From positions 1 through 64,000 of the forward strand of contig CAMHMH010000005.1 of assembly GCA_946186205.1 (NCBI GenBank): a stretch of DNA of 64,000 bases. Direction: 5' to 3'. Numbering within the stretch: the stretch's first letter is position 1; each line of letters starts with the position of its first letter. The stretch comes from an uncultured Fretibacterium sp. GTDB lineage: Bacteria > Synergistota > Synergistia > Synergistales > Aminobacteriaceae. The position numbers and the translations under genes are program-made. Of this stretch, positions 27,895 through 37,852 are shown piece by piece. The notes under the pieces were generated by a model, which did no database searches, had not been told where the DNA came from, and worked only from the letters and a program-made list of their open reading frames with translations.

Positions 27895-29661
27895 ATGAAA
27901 GAAATCATAACGGCAGCACTAATCATCATGGCATTCACGGCGGTGTCATTCGCGCAGGAAGTGAAGTATATTGACGCTCCGAAATTCGCGGGAGAAATAT
28001 ATCTTTACGGCCAGCCCTCAAAGGAAGATATAGAGTTCGAGCAATGGTACGAGATTCCCGGGCGCGGCCAGTTCGTCCGCAATGTGAAAGTACCGACACT
28101 GATTCCGTATCTCCCTTCCCCGGAAAACTCTAACGGTGCCGCAATAATCATCGCGCCGGGCGGAGCGTTCCTTCATCATACATTCGGCAGCGGAGGCTAT
28201 GAGGCGGCGGAGTGGTTCAAGTCTCAGGGGTTCGCGACATTCATACTCAAGTACAGAGTCGAGATTACACCGAGAGAGGAGTCAGAGTACCAAGCGTACG
28301 TTGCGAAAATGATGGAGGGTTACAGGGCGGGAGGCAGAAGCGGAAATTACGCCCCTGTGACTCCTGATTATGCTTACGAGGACATTAACGCGGCTGTGAA
28401 ATTGATTCGTGAAAGGGCGAATGAGTTTCACGTGAGGCCGGACAAAATCGGGATTGTAGGATTCTCGGCGGGGGCGTTGATGGCGGTCTACAATGCAGAG
28501 TGCGCGCCGTCAGAGTCAAAAGCTGACTTCATCGCGTCAATTTACGGCCAGTTAGTCCTGCGTGAGATGAGCGGGAAACTTCCTCCGATGTTTGCGGCCA
28601 TGTCATCAGATGATGAATTGTCCGGGCAAAGCGGCTTCGAGGTCATTCAGGCGTGGCAGAAGCGCGGAATCGTTGAGCTTCATTTGTACGGTCAGGGCGG
28701 TCATAATTTCGGAATGGGTCATAAGCCTTTCACTAATTATCTTTGGCCGGAAGAGTTTTTAGCGTGGCTCCGAATGCTGAAGATCATCAATGAGCCGGCA
28801 TCATCCGCAAAAATCAGACTCAACAACGGACTCGATATTCCGCAGTTCGGGATTGGCACATTCCGTTCAGACGTTCAGCAGGCACATGACGCAGTTGTTA
28901 CGGCGTTGCGGGCGGGCTATCGTCATATTGACACGGCTCACGCATACCAGAACGAGCGCGGAGTCGGTTCGGGCGTGAAAGACTCAGGAATCCCCCGCGG
29001 CGAAATATGGATAACGAGCAAATTATGGCCAACTGATTACAACTCGGGCAACGTAGAAGAGTCCATCAACAAAATGTTACAGAGACTCGGCACGGATTAT
29101 ATTGACCTCGTATATCTTCATCAGCCTGTAGGTGATTACATGGCCGGGTGGCGTGGTCTTGAAGCAGCTGTGAAGGCGGGAAAAGTCCGGGCTATAGGGC
29201 TGTCGAATTTTGACCTCAGCGAGAAATTGTTTGATGACGTTCTCGAAAAGGCCGAAATAAAGCCGGCGATCGTTCAGATTGAGCTTCACCCTTACGCGCA
29301 GAGAAAAGCATTCCGCAAGAAGTGCGCCGAAAATAATATAGCGGTTGAAGGCTGGTATCCTCTCGGAGGGACTCACGGCGGGAATAACGTACTCTTTGCT
29401 GACCCTGTGATTAATGAGATTGCCGGGCGTTACGGGAAGACTCCTGCTGAGATAATTTTGCGCTGGCACGTTCAGGAAGGCTTCAGCACGATTCCCGGTT
29501 CACGAAACGAGAATCACATACGGCAGAACATAACGGTGCTTGACTTTGAGCTGTCAGAAGATGACATGAACAAGATACGAGCTCTTGACGGTGAGAAGAG
29601 ATTCTACACAGGAACATTTGAGTCATCACAGAGATTCTTAGACTGGACTCCAGAAGACTAA
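27895..29661 (+). CDS. Secreted bifunctional protein: alpha/beta hydrolase (esterase-like) fused to aldo/keto reductase
   Basis: Signal peptide MKEIITAALIIMAFTAVSFA; IIAPGGAFLHH, IGIVGFSAGALMAVY, GGHNFGMG; then FGIGTFRSDVQQAHDAVVTALRAGYRHIDTAHAYQNE...ILRWHVQEGFSTIPGSRNENHI. Confidence 0.9.
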   Translation: MKEIITAALIIMAFTAVSFAQEVKYIDAPKFAGEIYLYGQPSKEDIEFEQWYEIPGRGQFVRNVKVPTLIPYLPSPENSNGAAIIIAPGGAFLHHTFGSGGYEAAEWFKSQGFATFILKYRVEITPREESEYQAYVAKMMEGYRAGGRSGNYAPVTPDYAYEDINAAVKLIRERANEFHVRPDKIGIVGFSAGALMAVYNAECAPSESKADFIASIYGQLVLREMSGKLPPMFAAMSSDDELSGQSGFEVIQAWQKRGIVELHLYGQGGHNFGMGHKPFTNYLWPEEFLAWLRMLKIINEPASSAKIRLNNGLDIPQFGIGTFRSDVQQAHDAVVTALRAGYRHIDTAHAYQNERGVGSGVKDSGIPRGEIWITSKLWPTDYNSGNVEESINKMLQRLGTDYIDLVYLHQPVGDYMAGWRGLEAAVKAGKVRAIGLSNFDLSEKLFDDVLEKAEIKPAIVQIELHPYAQRKAFRKKCAENNIAVEGWYPLGGTHGGNNVLFADPVINEIAGRYGKTPAEIILRWHVQEGFSTIPGSRNENHIRQNITVLDFELSEDDMNKIRALDGEKRFYTGTFESSQRFLDWTPED

Positions 29662-29667
29662 TATTTA

Positions 29668-29704
29668 TTCCCCCTTTATGTGAAAGCGTGAGGGGGATTT
29701 ATTT
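29668..29704 (+). terminator. Intrinsic terminator
   Basis: TTCCCCC...GGGGGATTTATTTTG. Confidence 0.65.
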
Positions 29705-29795
29705 TGCTGATTGTTCATTAAAGACTTCAATTTGAGAAATTAATCTTGTCCCGTTATCATTAATTCCATTCCACAAAGCAAAGGAGATCGAATCA

Positions 29796-30791
29796 ATGAA
29801 GTATGTGAAACTCGGCAACAGCGGTGTAGATGTGTCGCGCATATGTCTCGGCATGATGAGCTTCGGCAAGCCCGGAACAGAGAACGGCGTTTTTCCGTGG
29901 GCAATGGAGTTTGACGACGCAAAGCCAATCTTCCGCAAGGCAATCGAGTCGGGCATAAACTTTTTCGACACAGCAAACGTATACCAGCTCGGAAGCAGTG
30001 AGACAATCACCGGGAAATTGATTCGCGAGTTCGGACTCAGCCGTGATGAGATTGTTGTTGCGACAAAAGTAAACTTTGAGATGAGAGCAGGAAGACCCAA
30101 CGGCGGAGGATCTTCACGCAAAAATATCATGGCCGAGATAGATCACAGCCTCGAAAGACTCGGACTCGATTACGTAGACTTGTACCAGATTCACAGGCTT
30201 GACGCATTCACGCCGATGGAGGAAATATTAGAGGCACTTCACGATGTCGTCAAAAGCGGCAAGGCTCGTTACATTGGAGCTTGCACGATGGACGCGTGGC
30301 AGTTCGAGAGAATGCAGAATCTTGCGGAGCGTCATGGCTGGACGAAATTCATCACGATGCAGAATCAGTACAACCTCATTTACAGGGAAGAAGAACACGA
30401 AATGATGCCTTTGTGCCTTGACCGCAAAGTAGGTGTAAACCCTTGGAGTCCTCTTGCGGGGGGAAGGTGCGCTCATCCTTGGGGGACTGTAACAGCACGC
30501 ACGAAAATTGACGCAGTATCCCCGGCGGTTTGGACGGAGAAGACAGCAGCTCAGGACAAAGCAGTAGTCGACAACCTCGAACGTGTAGCGCGTGAACATG
30601 GCCGGACTATGGCGCAGGAGTCTTTAGCGTGGATGTTGAGCAAGCCTTTCATCTGCTCGCCCGTCGTGGGTACTACAAGCGTGAAGCACGTTGAAGAAGC
30701 CGTTTCAGCAGTTGACATTGAGATTACGCCGGAAGAAGTCGCAGCCCTCGAAGCACCGTACACAGCTCACACAAAGCAGCACGCATTTTAG
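29796..30791 (+). CDS. Cytoplasmic aldo/keto reductase
   Basis: VSRICLGMMSFGKPG; INFFDTANVYQLGSSE; LDYVDLYQIHRLD; SPVVGTTSVKHVEEAV. Confidence 0.93.
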   Translation: MKYVKLGNSGVDVSRICLGMMSFGKPGTENGVFPWAMEFDDAKPIFRKAIESGINFFDTANVYQLGSSETITGKLIREFGLSRDEIVVATKVNFEMRAGRPNGGGSSRKNIMAEIDHSLERLGLDYVDLYQIHRLDAFTPMEEILEALHDVVKSGKARYIGACTMDAWQFERMQNLAERHGWTKFITMQNQYNLIYREEEHEMMPLCLDRKVGVNPWSPLAGGRCAHPWGTVTARTKIDAVSPAVWTEKTAAQDKAVVDNLERVAREHGRTMAQESLAWMLSKPFICSPVVGTTSVKHVEEAVSAVDIEITPEEVAALEAPYTAHTKQHAF

Positions 30792-30794
30792 GCC

Positions 30795-31346
30795 ATGAAT
30801 GTTTTTGACGACCTGCGGAACGGAATCCCTTACGACATTAGAGACCCGGAATATTTGCGAGTCGCTCACGGAGAAATGAGCCGCTGCCGTAATCTTTGCT
30901 GGCGGATAAACAGCACGAACCCTGACGACAGAGACTCAATCCTCACACTTGAGCGGGAATTGTTCGGCGGACTCCCTGAAGGCACATTCATTACACCGCC
31001 TTTTCAGGTTGATATAGCCTGCTGCTTTCATCTCGGCAAAAACGTTTTCGCGAATCACGGATTAACCGCAATGTCTATAGGAACAATCACGATTGAAGAC
31101 GGCGTAATGTTAGGGCCTGAAGTAGGATTGTTCACAGTCAACCATGAGCCTCACAATATCCGCGTGATAATGACGAAAGAGATTCGCATAAAGAAAAATG
31201 CGTGGATAGGCGCGAGGGTCAATATACTTCCGGGCGTTACGATCGGCGAAAATGCTATCATCGGAACAGGGTCAACAGTAACTCATAACATCCCGGACAA
31301 CTGCGCTGCTGTTGGAGTCCCTGCAAGAATCATAAAGGAAGTGTGA
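30795..31346 (+). CDS. Sugar O-acetyltransferase (left-handed beta-helix, maltose/galactoside acetyltransferase-like)
   Basis: FITPPFQVDIACCFHLGKNVFANHGLT; GARVNILPGVTIGENAIIGTGSTVTHNIP. Confidence 0.9.
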   Translation: MNVFDDLRNGIPYDIRDPEYLRVAHGEMSRCRNLCWRINSTNPDDRDSILTLERELFGGLPEGTFITPPFQVDIACCFHLGKNVFANHGLTAMSIGTITIEDGVMLGPEVGLFTVNHEPHNIRVIMTKEIRIKKNAWIGARVNILPGVTIGENAIIGTGSTVTHNIPDNCAAVGVPARIIKEV

Positions 31347-31349
31347 GAA

Positions 31350-32186
31350 ATGGCAAAAGAAGTATGCGTGCTTCTGGGTACAGGCTCAATAGGCCAGGCG
31401 ATAATACGCAGAACAGGCGCGGGAAAACATTTAGTGCTTGCTGATTTGAGGATTGAGAACGCAGAGAAGGCCGCAAAGATTCTTGATGACGCAGGATTTG
31501 AGACAAGTACAATCTCCGTAAATCTCGGCTCTCGTGATGACATTCTGAGACTCATTGAGCATTCGCAGAAGTTCGGAGCTGTGAAGTATCTTGTGAATGC
31601 CGCGGGAGTCTCACCGTCCCAAGCGTCAGTGAAAGATATATTGCGCGTTGACCTTTACGGCACTGCGGTATTGCTTGAGGAGTTCGGGAAGATTATTGCT
31701 GACGGGGGATCGGGAGTCGTAATTTCCTCGCAGTCAGGACACAGATTAGGCGCATTGACTGAGGAGCAGAATACACAGCTCGCGACATCACCAGCTGAAG
31801 AATTATTGACGCTCCCATTCATTACGGAGATAACAGATACCCTCAAAGCATACCAGTACTCCAAACGCTGCAATGTATTAAGGGTTATGTACGAGGCGAC
31901 TCGATGGGGCAGACGCGGCGCGACAATAAACTCAATCAGCCCGGGAATAATCATCACTCCTCTTGCGAATGACGAGCTTCACGGGCCGAGGGGCGAGGGC
32001 TACCGAAAGATGCTGAGTCTTTGTCCTGCGAAAAGAGCCGGGACTCCTGATGAAGTTGGCGACATGGCCGCGTTCCTGATGGGCGACAAAGGCCGATGGA
32101 TTTCGGGAAGCGATTTCCTGATTGACGGAGGCACTACAGCTTCATACTGGTACGGTGATCTTCAGTACCTCAAAGCCTCGCACTAA
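31350..32186 (+). CDS. SDR-family oxidoreductase
   Basis: LLGTGSIGQAI; LVNAAGVS; TINSISPGIIITPLA; WISGSDFLIDGGTT. Confidence 0.92.
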   Translation: MAKEVCVLLGTGSIGQAIIRRTGAGKHLVLADLRIENAEKAAKILDDAGFETSTISVNLGSRDDILRLIEHSQKFGAVKYLVNAAGVSPSQASVKDILRVDLYGTAVLLEEFGKIIADGGSGVVISSQSGHRLGALTEEQNTQLATSPAEELLTLPFITEITDTLKAYQYSKRCNVLRVMYEATRWGRRGATINSISPGIIITPLANDELHGPRGEGYRKMLSLCPAKRAGTPDEVGDMAAFLMGDKGRWISGSDFLIDGGTTASYWYGDLQYLKASH

Positions 32187-33727
32187 ATATCAAACACGGG
32201 GGCAGGGGCTTTCTTCTTTCTGCCCTCTTCGTTTACCTTTATGTGAATGTCCGTTGATGTCCCGTCAGTAAACTCTGTGTAGAGACTCACAAAGTCAACA
32301 TCATCTTTCACAACGTCAACAACATAGCTTCCGTCGCCTGTATACCCTTCGTCAAAATCAGGCACATAAACTTTATCGGGACTCGCTGTATTAATCCCAT
32401 AATGAACCGCTTTAACTGTGTCATTCATGAACGAGTTTATGACGATGCTTCCTCTTTGGGGCATGAGCCATAAAATATCGGGGTGATTCTTCACGGCGTT
32501 CTTCCCTGATTTGAATCTCTCCTCCGCAACATCAAACACGAATTTATACGGCCCTCGCTCTTTGTCTTCTTTGTCCGTGTACTTGATCTCAATCGTAACT
32601 TTGTCGCCTTTGATTTCAGGAGTGAGCCGGAAATTGATATAGCCTGTCTCAGCGTTGCCGGTTGATTTGAACTCCCCAGAATCTGAACGGTAAAACAATT
32701 CTTTGATGTCTGCTTCGTTGTCAGCGTCAACAAAAAACACAATCGGGTAATGCCTCAGTCCCATATATTCACCCCTTGAGGCTGTAACCTTCAGTCCGGG
32801 TTCAGGCGTTGTGAGATTCATTACAGTGCCGCCCGGAGTGTATATCCCGTTGTCCATCGTGAGATTGACTCCCCAGAAGAGCGCAAGCAATGTACACACC
32901 GCGCCGATGTCAGCAAAAATTTCTGTGTGCAGTGAACGCTTACGGAGCATTAACGCGCAAATGACAAGAAGCAATGCTGAAGCCGCCGCAAAGATTGGTA
33001 TTAACGCAGTCCATCTTCTAGCAAGCCCGAACGTTACAGCAAACATGAACGCGAAAATGAGATCCGCTTTCACGCTGAAGAGTTTTGAGCCGATGATGTG
33101 TATTACGTCTTTCCAGCTTGCCGGGGGAATGTCAGGTAAACTTGCGGGCTTTGAGTCTTCCGTGTCATTCTGAAAATTGCTGATGATGTTTCCTGATGAG
33201 TTATGATTTTCGTATTCGGCAGACTGCTTCAGGTACTCCCACAAGCGCATGACTTCTCCGAAATCGACAGCCCCGGCGCGTTTGATTCGCTCAAGATACT
33301 GATGCTCCCGGTAGTCCATGATGAGGTCAAAGATTTCACGGTCATAAATGTATATCGTGTTATTGTTTGCTGACTTTGACTCGTGCCTCAATGCTGCTAG
33401 GCGTGAATACCATCCTTCAGAGCGTTCGAGGTTAGCGAGGAGTCTTGATGTTGATGACTGGTCGCGGCCAATGAGAATCGCAATGTCCTTCACGTGAAAG
33501 CGCACAATGTCCCCGGCCATGACAGCAAGATAATTTTCCTGCGGTGCTTTTGGCCTGTATGTAGTTTCGAGGTATTCGGAGCGTTCTTCTTTTGTGCCGT
33601 GAAAATTTTTGTAGTCTGCTATATAGCTGTCGACATTTTTTGCGATTAGGCTGCGGATTTTGCGGTAACGTTTGAATCGTTCGGATATTCGTCGGACATA
33701 TTCATTTGGGAGATTGAAAGACGGCAT
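32183..33727 (-). CDS. Hypothetical membrane protein with N-terminal HTH-like cytoplasmic region and predicted extracytoplasmic C-terminal region
   Basis: RFHVKDIAILIGRDQSSTSRLLANLERSEGW; hydrophobic block LIFAFMFAVTFGLARRWTALIPIFAAASALLLVICALML...; long beta-rich tail. Confidence 0.65.
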   Translation of the reverse strand: MPSFNLPNEYVRRISERFKRYRKIRSLIAKNVDSYIADYKNFHGTKEERSEYLETTYRPKAPQENYLAVMAGDIVRFHVKDIAILIGRDQSSTSRLLANLERSEGWYSRLAALRHESKSANNNTIYIYDREIFDLIMDYREHQYLERIKRAGAVDFGEVMRLWEYLKQSAEYENHNSSGNIISNFQNDTEDSKPASLPDIPPASWKDVIHIIGSKLFSVKADLIFAFMFAVTFGLARRWTALIPIFAAASALLLVICALMLRKRSLHTEIFADIGAVCTLLALFWGVNLTMDNGIYTPGGTVMNLTTPEPGLKVTASRGEYMGLRHYPIVFFVDADNEADIKELFYRSDSGEFKSTGNAETGYINFRLTPEIKGDKVTIEIKYTDKEDKERGPYKFVFDVAEERFKSGKNAVKNHPDILWLMPQRGSIVINSFMNDTVKAVHYGINTASPDKVYVPDFDEGYTGDGSYVVDVVKDDVDFVSLYTEFTDGTSTDIHIKVNEEGRKKKAPAPVFDI

Positions 33728-33822
33728 AATAATTCCTCCTGAGAGTCAGTTGCATTCGATTTTATGAGATTACCTATGTAACATGTGAAAGAAATTCTAA
33801 CACACGGAAGGAGTGAAAGAAC

Positions 33823-33957
33823 ATGAGCATGAAATGTGAGAGCTGCGGAAAAGAAGTTCGGAAGTGCTCGAAGTGCGGAAGAGTCTACTGCCCTAAGTGC
33901 GACGGTTCATCGTGCCCGGACTGCGGCTGCAGGACATACAGCTATCCTTCATGGTAG
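33823..33957 (+). CDS. Small zinc-ribbon protein, 44 aa
   Basis: MSMKCESCGKEVRKCSKCGRVYCPKCDGSSCPDCGCRTYSYPSW; SD aaggagt. Below ORF-track size limit. Confidence 0.75.
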   Translation: MSMKCESCGKEVRKCSKCGRVYCPKCDGSSCPDCGCRTYSYPSW

Positions 33958-33975
33958 TAACCAGATAAAAATTTT

Positions 33976-34011
33976 CCCCCTTCACGCTTTTGAATGAGGG
34001 GGGATTTTTTG
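33976..34011. terminator. Intrinsic terminator
   Basis: CCCCCTTC...GAGGGGGGATTTTTTG. Confidence 0.7.
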
Positions 34012-34015
34012 TGCG

Positions 34016-34309
34016 TTAATATTCTATTTCCTGGTCAGGACTCCTAAGCAGTATGACTCTCTCGCCCGGGCCGATCAAGTTATACTGTTCACGCGCAAGG
34101 TGTTCGACTCCTTCCTGCGTTTTGTAGAACTCTACTTTCTCTTTGTACTCCCGGACTCGTTCGCGCTTCTCTTTCAGCACGGCCTCGCTTTTTGCTATCT
34201 GCCCGCGTATTTCGGCTATCCTGTCAAGCTCGAACCTGTAATAGCTCAGTGCAATGGCAAGACCAAGAAGACCAAGCGCAATGAATACTATCTGCTTCAG
34301 AGAGGGCAT
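34016..34309 (-). CDS. Septum formation initiator family protein (FtsB/DivIC-like)
   Basis: Single N-terminal TM, coiled coil, EGVEHLAREQYNLIGPGERVILL. Confidence 0.85.
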   Translation of the reverse strand: MPSLKQIVFIALGLLGLAIALSYYRFELDRIAEIRGQIAKSEAVLKEKRERVREYKEKVEFYKTQEGVEHLAREQYNLIGPGERVILLRSPDQEIEY

Positions 34310-34310
34310 C

Positions 34311-35987
34311 TCACATTCTCTCAGGGGCATTTACCCCCAAAAGCCCCAAGCATGACGCGATAACAATTTTTGCTGCTCTCACAAGATTTATTCTCCCTTC
34401 CCTTATGCCTGAGTCCTGCTCGTCAATGATCCTGTTTGTGTTGTAGAAGGAGTGAAAGATTCCCGCGAGGTTCAGCACATAGCCCGTGAGTATCTGCGGT
34501 GCTAAATCATTCGAGGCTTCACGTACCGCATCAGGCCACCGCGATAATGAGTCGGCGAGTTCTTTTGCGTCCTTGCTGTCAAAAATTTCTGCGGGTATTC
34601 TTTCTGCTGAAATTGAGTCGAGACTTCCGCCCCTGTTCACATACTCGCGGATTATCCCGGAGATTCTCGCGTGCGCGTACTGAACGTAATACACCGGATT
34701 TTCATTGCCCTGTTTCTTTGCGAGGTCTAAATCAAAATCAAGCTGTGAGTCGCTCCTTCTCATGAGGAAGAAGAATCTTGCCGCGTCGACTCCGGCTTCG
34801 TCAAGAACTTCACGCAGGGTGATAAATTCTCCGGCTCTTGTCGACATGGTAACAATCTTTCCTTCACGCAATAAATTCACAAGCTGTATCAGCAACACGA
34901 TAAAGTCATCAGGATTTTTGCCCATCGCTTTTATTGCCGCCTTCATTCGTGCAATGTAGCCGTGATGATCCGCGCCCCATACATCAATGACACGCTCAAA
35001 GTTACGGGTTATGAATTTGTCCCGGTGATATGCGATGTCGGAAGCGTAGTAAGTCGGAATGCCGTTAGCCCGGATTAACACTCTGTCTTTGTCGTCGCCG
35101 ATTGTTGACTCTGTCCTGAACCATAACGCGCCGTCCTGCTCGTAAGCATAGCCGTTAGCTTTTAGCTCATTCATTGCTGACTGAACAAGCCCGTTTTTGT
35201 GCAAGTAACCTTCCGGGAAAAAGTTATCGAAGCTCACGCGGAATAATTCTAAGTCATCACGAATCCCGGCCATGATCTTGTCTGCCGCGTATTTCTTGAA
35301 GTACTCCAAGCTGTCCTCTAATGGAGCGTCAAGAAATTTACTGCCCTCAAGGTTTATGATCTCCCGCGCAATGTCATAAATGTACGCACCCTTGTATCCG
35401 TTTTCGGGGAATGGCACATCATTTCTTCCGAGAATCTCAAAGTACCGCGCCTGAGTCGATTTGCCCAAGTTTGTTATTTGGAGTCCTGAGTCATTCACGT
35501 AGTACTCTCTCTGAACGTCCCAGCCCGTGAACTTGAGAATCCTCGCAACTGAATCACCTACAGCAGCTCCCCGGCCATGTCCTATATGAAGAGGGCCTGT
35601 AGGATTCGCGCTGACAAATTCAACCTGAACACGCCGGTTTTTTCCGATGTTGACTCCTCCATAGACGGCTCCCTGCCTGAGAATGTCCGCGACTGCCTGC
35701 GCGTAAAATTTTCCTGAGAGAAACACATTCAGGAAGCCCGGCCCGGCAATCTCTGTTTTCTCCACAACGTCAGACTTCAGAGCCTCCGCGATTCTCTGTG
35801 CTATGTCGCGGGGGTTAGCCTTCAGAGTTTTTGCGAGCCTCATTGCAACGCTTGCTGCCCTGTCTCCATGTCCCTCGTGTTTCGGCCTCTCAAATTCCGC
35901 TGTAACATCATCAACTCCGAGAGACTTCACTGCGTCATTAAGTGCCTCGTTTAGTTTCAAGACTGCTGAATTTTCACCTGTCATCAT
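34311..35987 (-). CDS. argS: Arginyl-tRNA synthetase
   Basis: VSANPTGPLHIGHGRGAAVGDSVARIL; VDVWGADHHGYIARM; VTMSTRAGEFITL. Confidence 0.98.
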   Translation of the reverse strand: MMTGENSAVLKLNEALNDAVKSLGVDDVTAEFERPKHEGHGDRAASVAMRLAKTLKANPRDIAQRIAEALKSDVVEKTEIAGPGFLNVFLSGKFYAQAVADILRQGAVYGGVNIGKNRRVQVEFVSANPTGPLHIGHGRGAAVGDSVARILKFTGWDVQREYYVNDSGLQITNLGKSTQARYFEILGRNDVPFPENGYKGAYIYDIAREIINLEGSKFLDAPLEDSLEYFKKYAADKIMAGIRDDLELFRVSFDNFFPEGYLHKNGLVQSAMNELKANGYAYEQDGALWFRTESTIGDDKDRVLIRANGIPTYYASDIAYHRDKFITRNFERVIDVWGADHHGYIARMKAAIKAMGKNPDDFIVLLIQLVNLLREGKIVTMSTRAGEFITLREVLDEAGVDAARFFFLMRRSDSQLDFDLDLAKKQGNENPVYYVQYAHARISGIIREYVNRGGSLDSISAERIPAEIFDSKDAKELADSLSRWPDAVREASNDLAPQILTGYVLNLAGIFHSFYNTNRIIDEQDSGIREGRINLVRAAKIVIASCLGLLGVNAPERM

Positions 35988-37849
35988 TTTCCCTCTATCC
36001 TAATTGGTATATGTCTCGACGCGAACACCCGCCAGTTTTCCAGACAACGCCGGAGCAATGACATATTCCCCGCTGTTACGCTCGTCATGTTAAGCTCAAA
36101 GCGAGACTCGGCCTCTAACCTGTGCCGCCTGTTCTGGTACTTGTCGCTGTAATTTATCTTGTCGGGATTCTTTCCTGTCTTCCCTGATACAAGAGCTTCT
36201 GTTGCGTTCTTGGGAAATAAAAGCGTTACGGTATTGTCAATTATAAACGGGAATTTTATTTCTACGGGAGGTTCAAACGTTCCGAGCATCCTCACAAAAA
36301 CAGGCTCAAAAAATGGAAGTATCGCCAAGACTCCCCGGCCTGTTCCGCCTATGCCCGGCTTATTCTCAAGCGTGAATGAAATCTCAGGGACTCCCTTCGC
36401 GACTCTGTACTTCACATCTTTGTAGTTAGTCAGATTCGGAAAGAGTGAAAGCACTGCTCCTCTTGCGACTCCTTCTGAAGGATTGCTGCCGACAAGAAAA
36501 TCTGCCCATGCTCCGCGCAATATCAGCCTTATATTACCGCTCATGAGTCCGTGCTCGGTGATATTCAGATTCATCACTGCGCTTAGTCTGTTGTCCGCTG
36601 ACTTTGACGACGGTATACGGCGCGGGGTCAATGTCCCTTTGTCATTCATGCTGTAAATTTTTGTGCCTCCGATTAGTGCGGGGCTGTTCATGTCGTGGAA
36701 CGTTACGCCGCGAATCTCCTGAACGTCAAGAATTGGACTCTCAAACATGGCCGGGCACATCGGGGTTCTCTCGTCGAGGTCAAAAGGCATCTTCCACGTT
36801 AGCGAGGCATTAACTTTCTGCGAGGCAAGCCACGACCTAGCAAGCAATAATTTTTCGCGCTTAGTCCATTCTCCTGAAGACGGAATTTTCCGGGGCGTTC
36901 CTTCCGATAATGTTACTTCCGGCTGAGTCATTAACCATTCTATGAGCCTCTGAGTCCCCGTGTCATTCGAGCGATTGAAGCCTGACATAGCGTCTGAAGG
37001 TGCTGAAATGTTCCCGGCGGACTCGATGTCTTTCATCATGGCCTGAAGGTTAGCGTTGCCCTGCTTTGTGCTGAATGCGACTCCCGCCCGCTGTAATCTC
37101 GCCATATTCGCGGCATCATTATACGGGTCAATGTTCAGCCGCCGCCAAGTGTATATTACTTCATTGCCAAGATCATCAACCTGCGGACTCAAAGGCGCGG
37201 GGAATGTCCTGTGAATTAATTTTTGCGGTGAATGAATCTCAACGATCGACTCCCAGACCCGCAAGTCCTCCTGAAACCATGTCAGCCCCTCGAAACTTAG
37301 CATATCGGGAAGAGTCTCACGCCACGAAATAGAGAATATGAATGTGTCAGGAAGCCCCACGAAACGAACCTGCTTTATTCCGGCTGTAATATCTTCCTCG
37401 CTTGTTACGCTGCTGATTCTCGCAAGACTCCTGAAATCGTAGACTCCCGCGTTGAGAATCTCAGTGCTTCCTTTTGCGGGTTTCTGAATGTTCCACGTAA
37501 GCCACTTTGACGAGAGACCGCGCCGGCCGAGTATCACATAAAGCCGTGTGATGTCGATTCCGCCGGATTTTGAGCGTTCGTAAGTAACTTTTTTGTGCCA
37601 TATTATTCCGCTTGCTTCCGGGTATGTCGTAAAGTCCGGGTTCATTTCCTTCATTCGTGTCAGATTGAAGCCGGGTGTTTCGACCTCAATGAATGTTCCT
37701 GTTCCCGTGTAATTCGGAAGGACTTTGTCGCCCATGCTCATATCGTTTACGCTCGGCACATTAACTTTTGAGCGGTCAATGAGATTCGCGGCATATGACG
37801 CTGAAGCCGTAACGAGAACCGCAAGTATCAGCAAAAATTTTCTCGCCAC
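35984..37849 (-). CDS. Large secreted hypothetical protein
   Basis: Signal peptide MARKFLLILAVLVTASASYA; no family recognised. Confidence 0.7.
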   Translation of the reverse strand: MARKFLLILAVLVTASASYAANLIDRSKVNVPSVNDMSMGDKVLPNYTGTGTFIEVETPGFNLTRMKEMNPDFTTYPEASGIIWHKKVTYERSKSGGIDITRLYVILGRRGLSSKWLTWNIQKPAKGSTEILNAGVYDFRSLARISSVTSEEDITAGIKQVRFVGLPDTFIFSISWRETLPDMLSFEGLTWFQEDLRVWESIVEIHSPQKLIHRTFPAPLSPQVDDLGNEVIYTWRRLNIDPYNDAANMARLQRAGVAFSTKQGNANLQAMMKDIESAGNISAPSDAMSGFNRSNDTGTQRLIEWLMTQPEVTLSEGTPRKIPSSGEWTKREKLLLARSWLASQKVNASLTWKMPFDLDERTPMCPAMFESPILDVQEIRGVTFHDMNSPALIGGTKIYSMNDKGTLTPRRIPSSKSADNRLSAVMNLNITEHGLMSGNIRLILRGAWADFLVGSNPSEGVARGAVLSLFPNLTNYKDVKYRVAKGVPEISFTLENKPGIGGTGRGVLAILPFFEPVFVRMLGTFEPPVEIKFPFIIDNTVTLLFPKNATEALVSGKTGKNPDKINYSDKYQNRRHRLEAESRFELNMTSVTAGNMSLLRRCLENWRVFASRHIPIRIEGK

Positions 37850-37852
37850 GAA

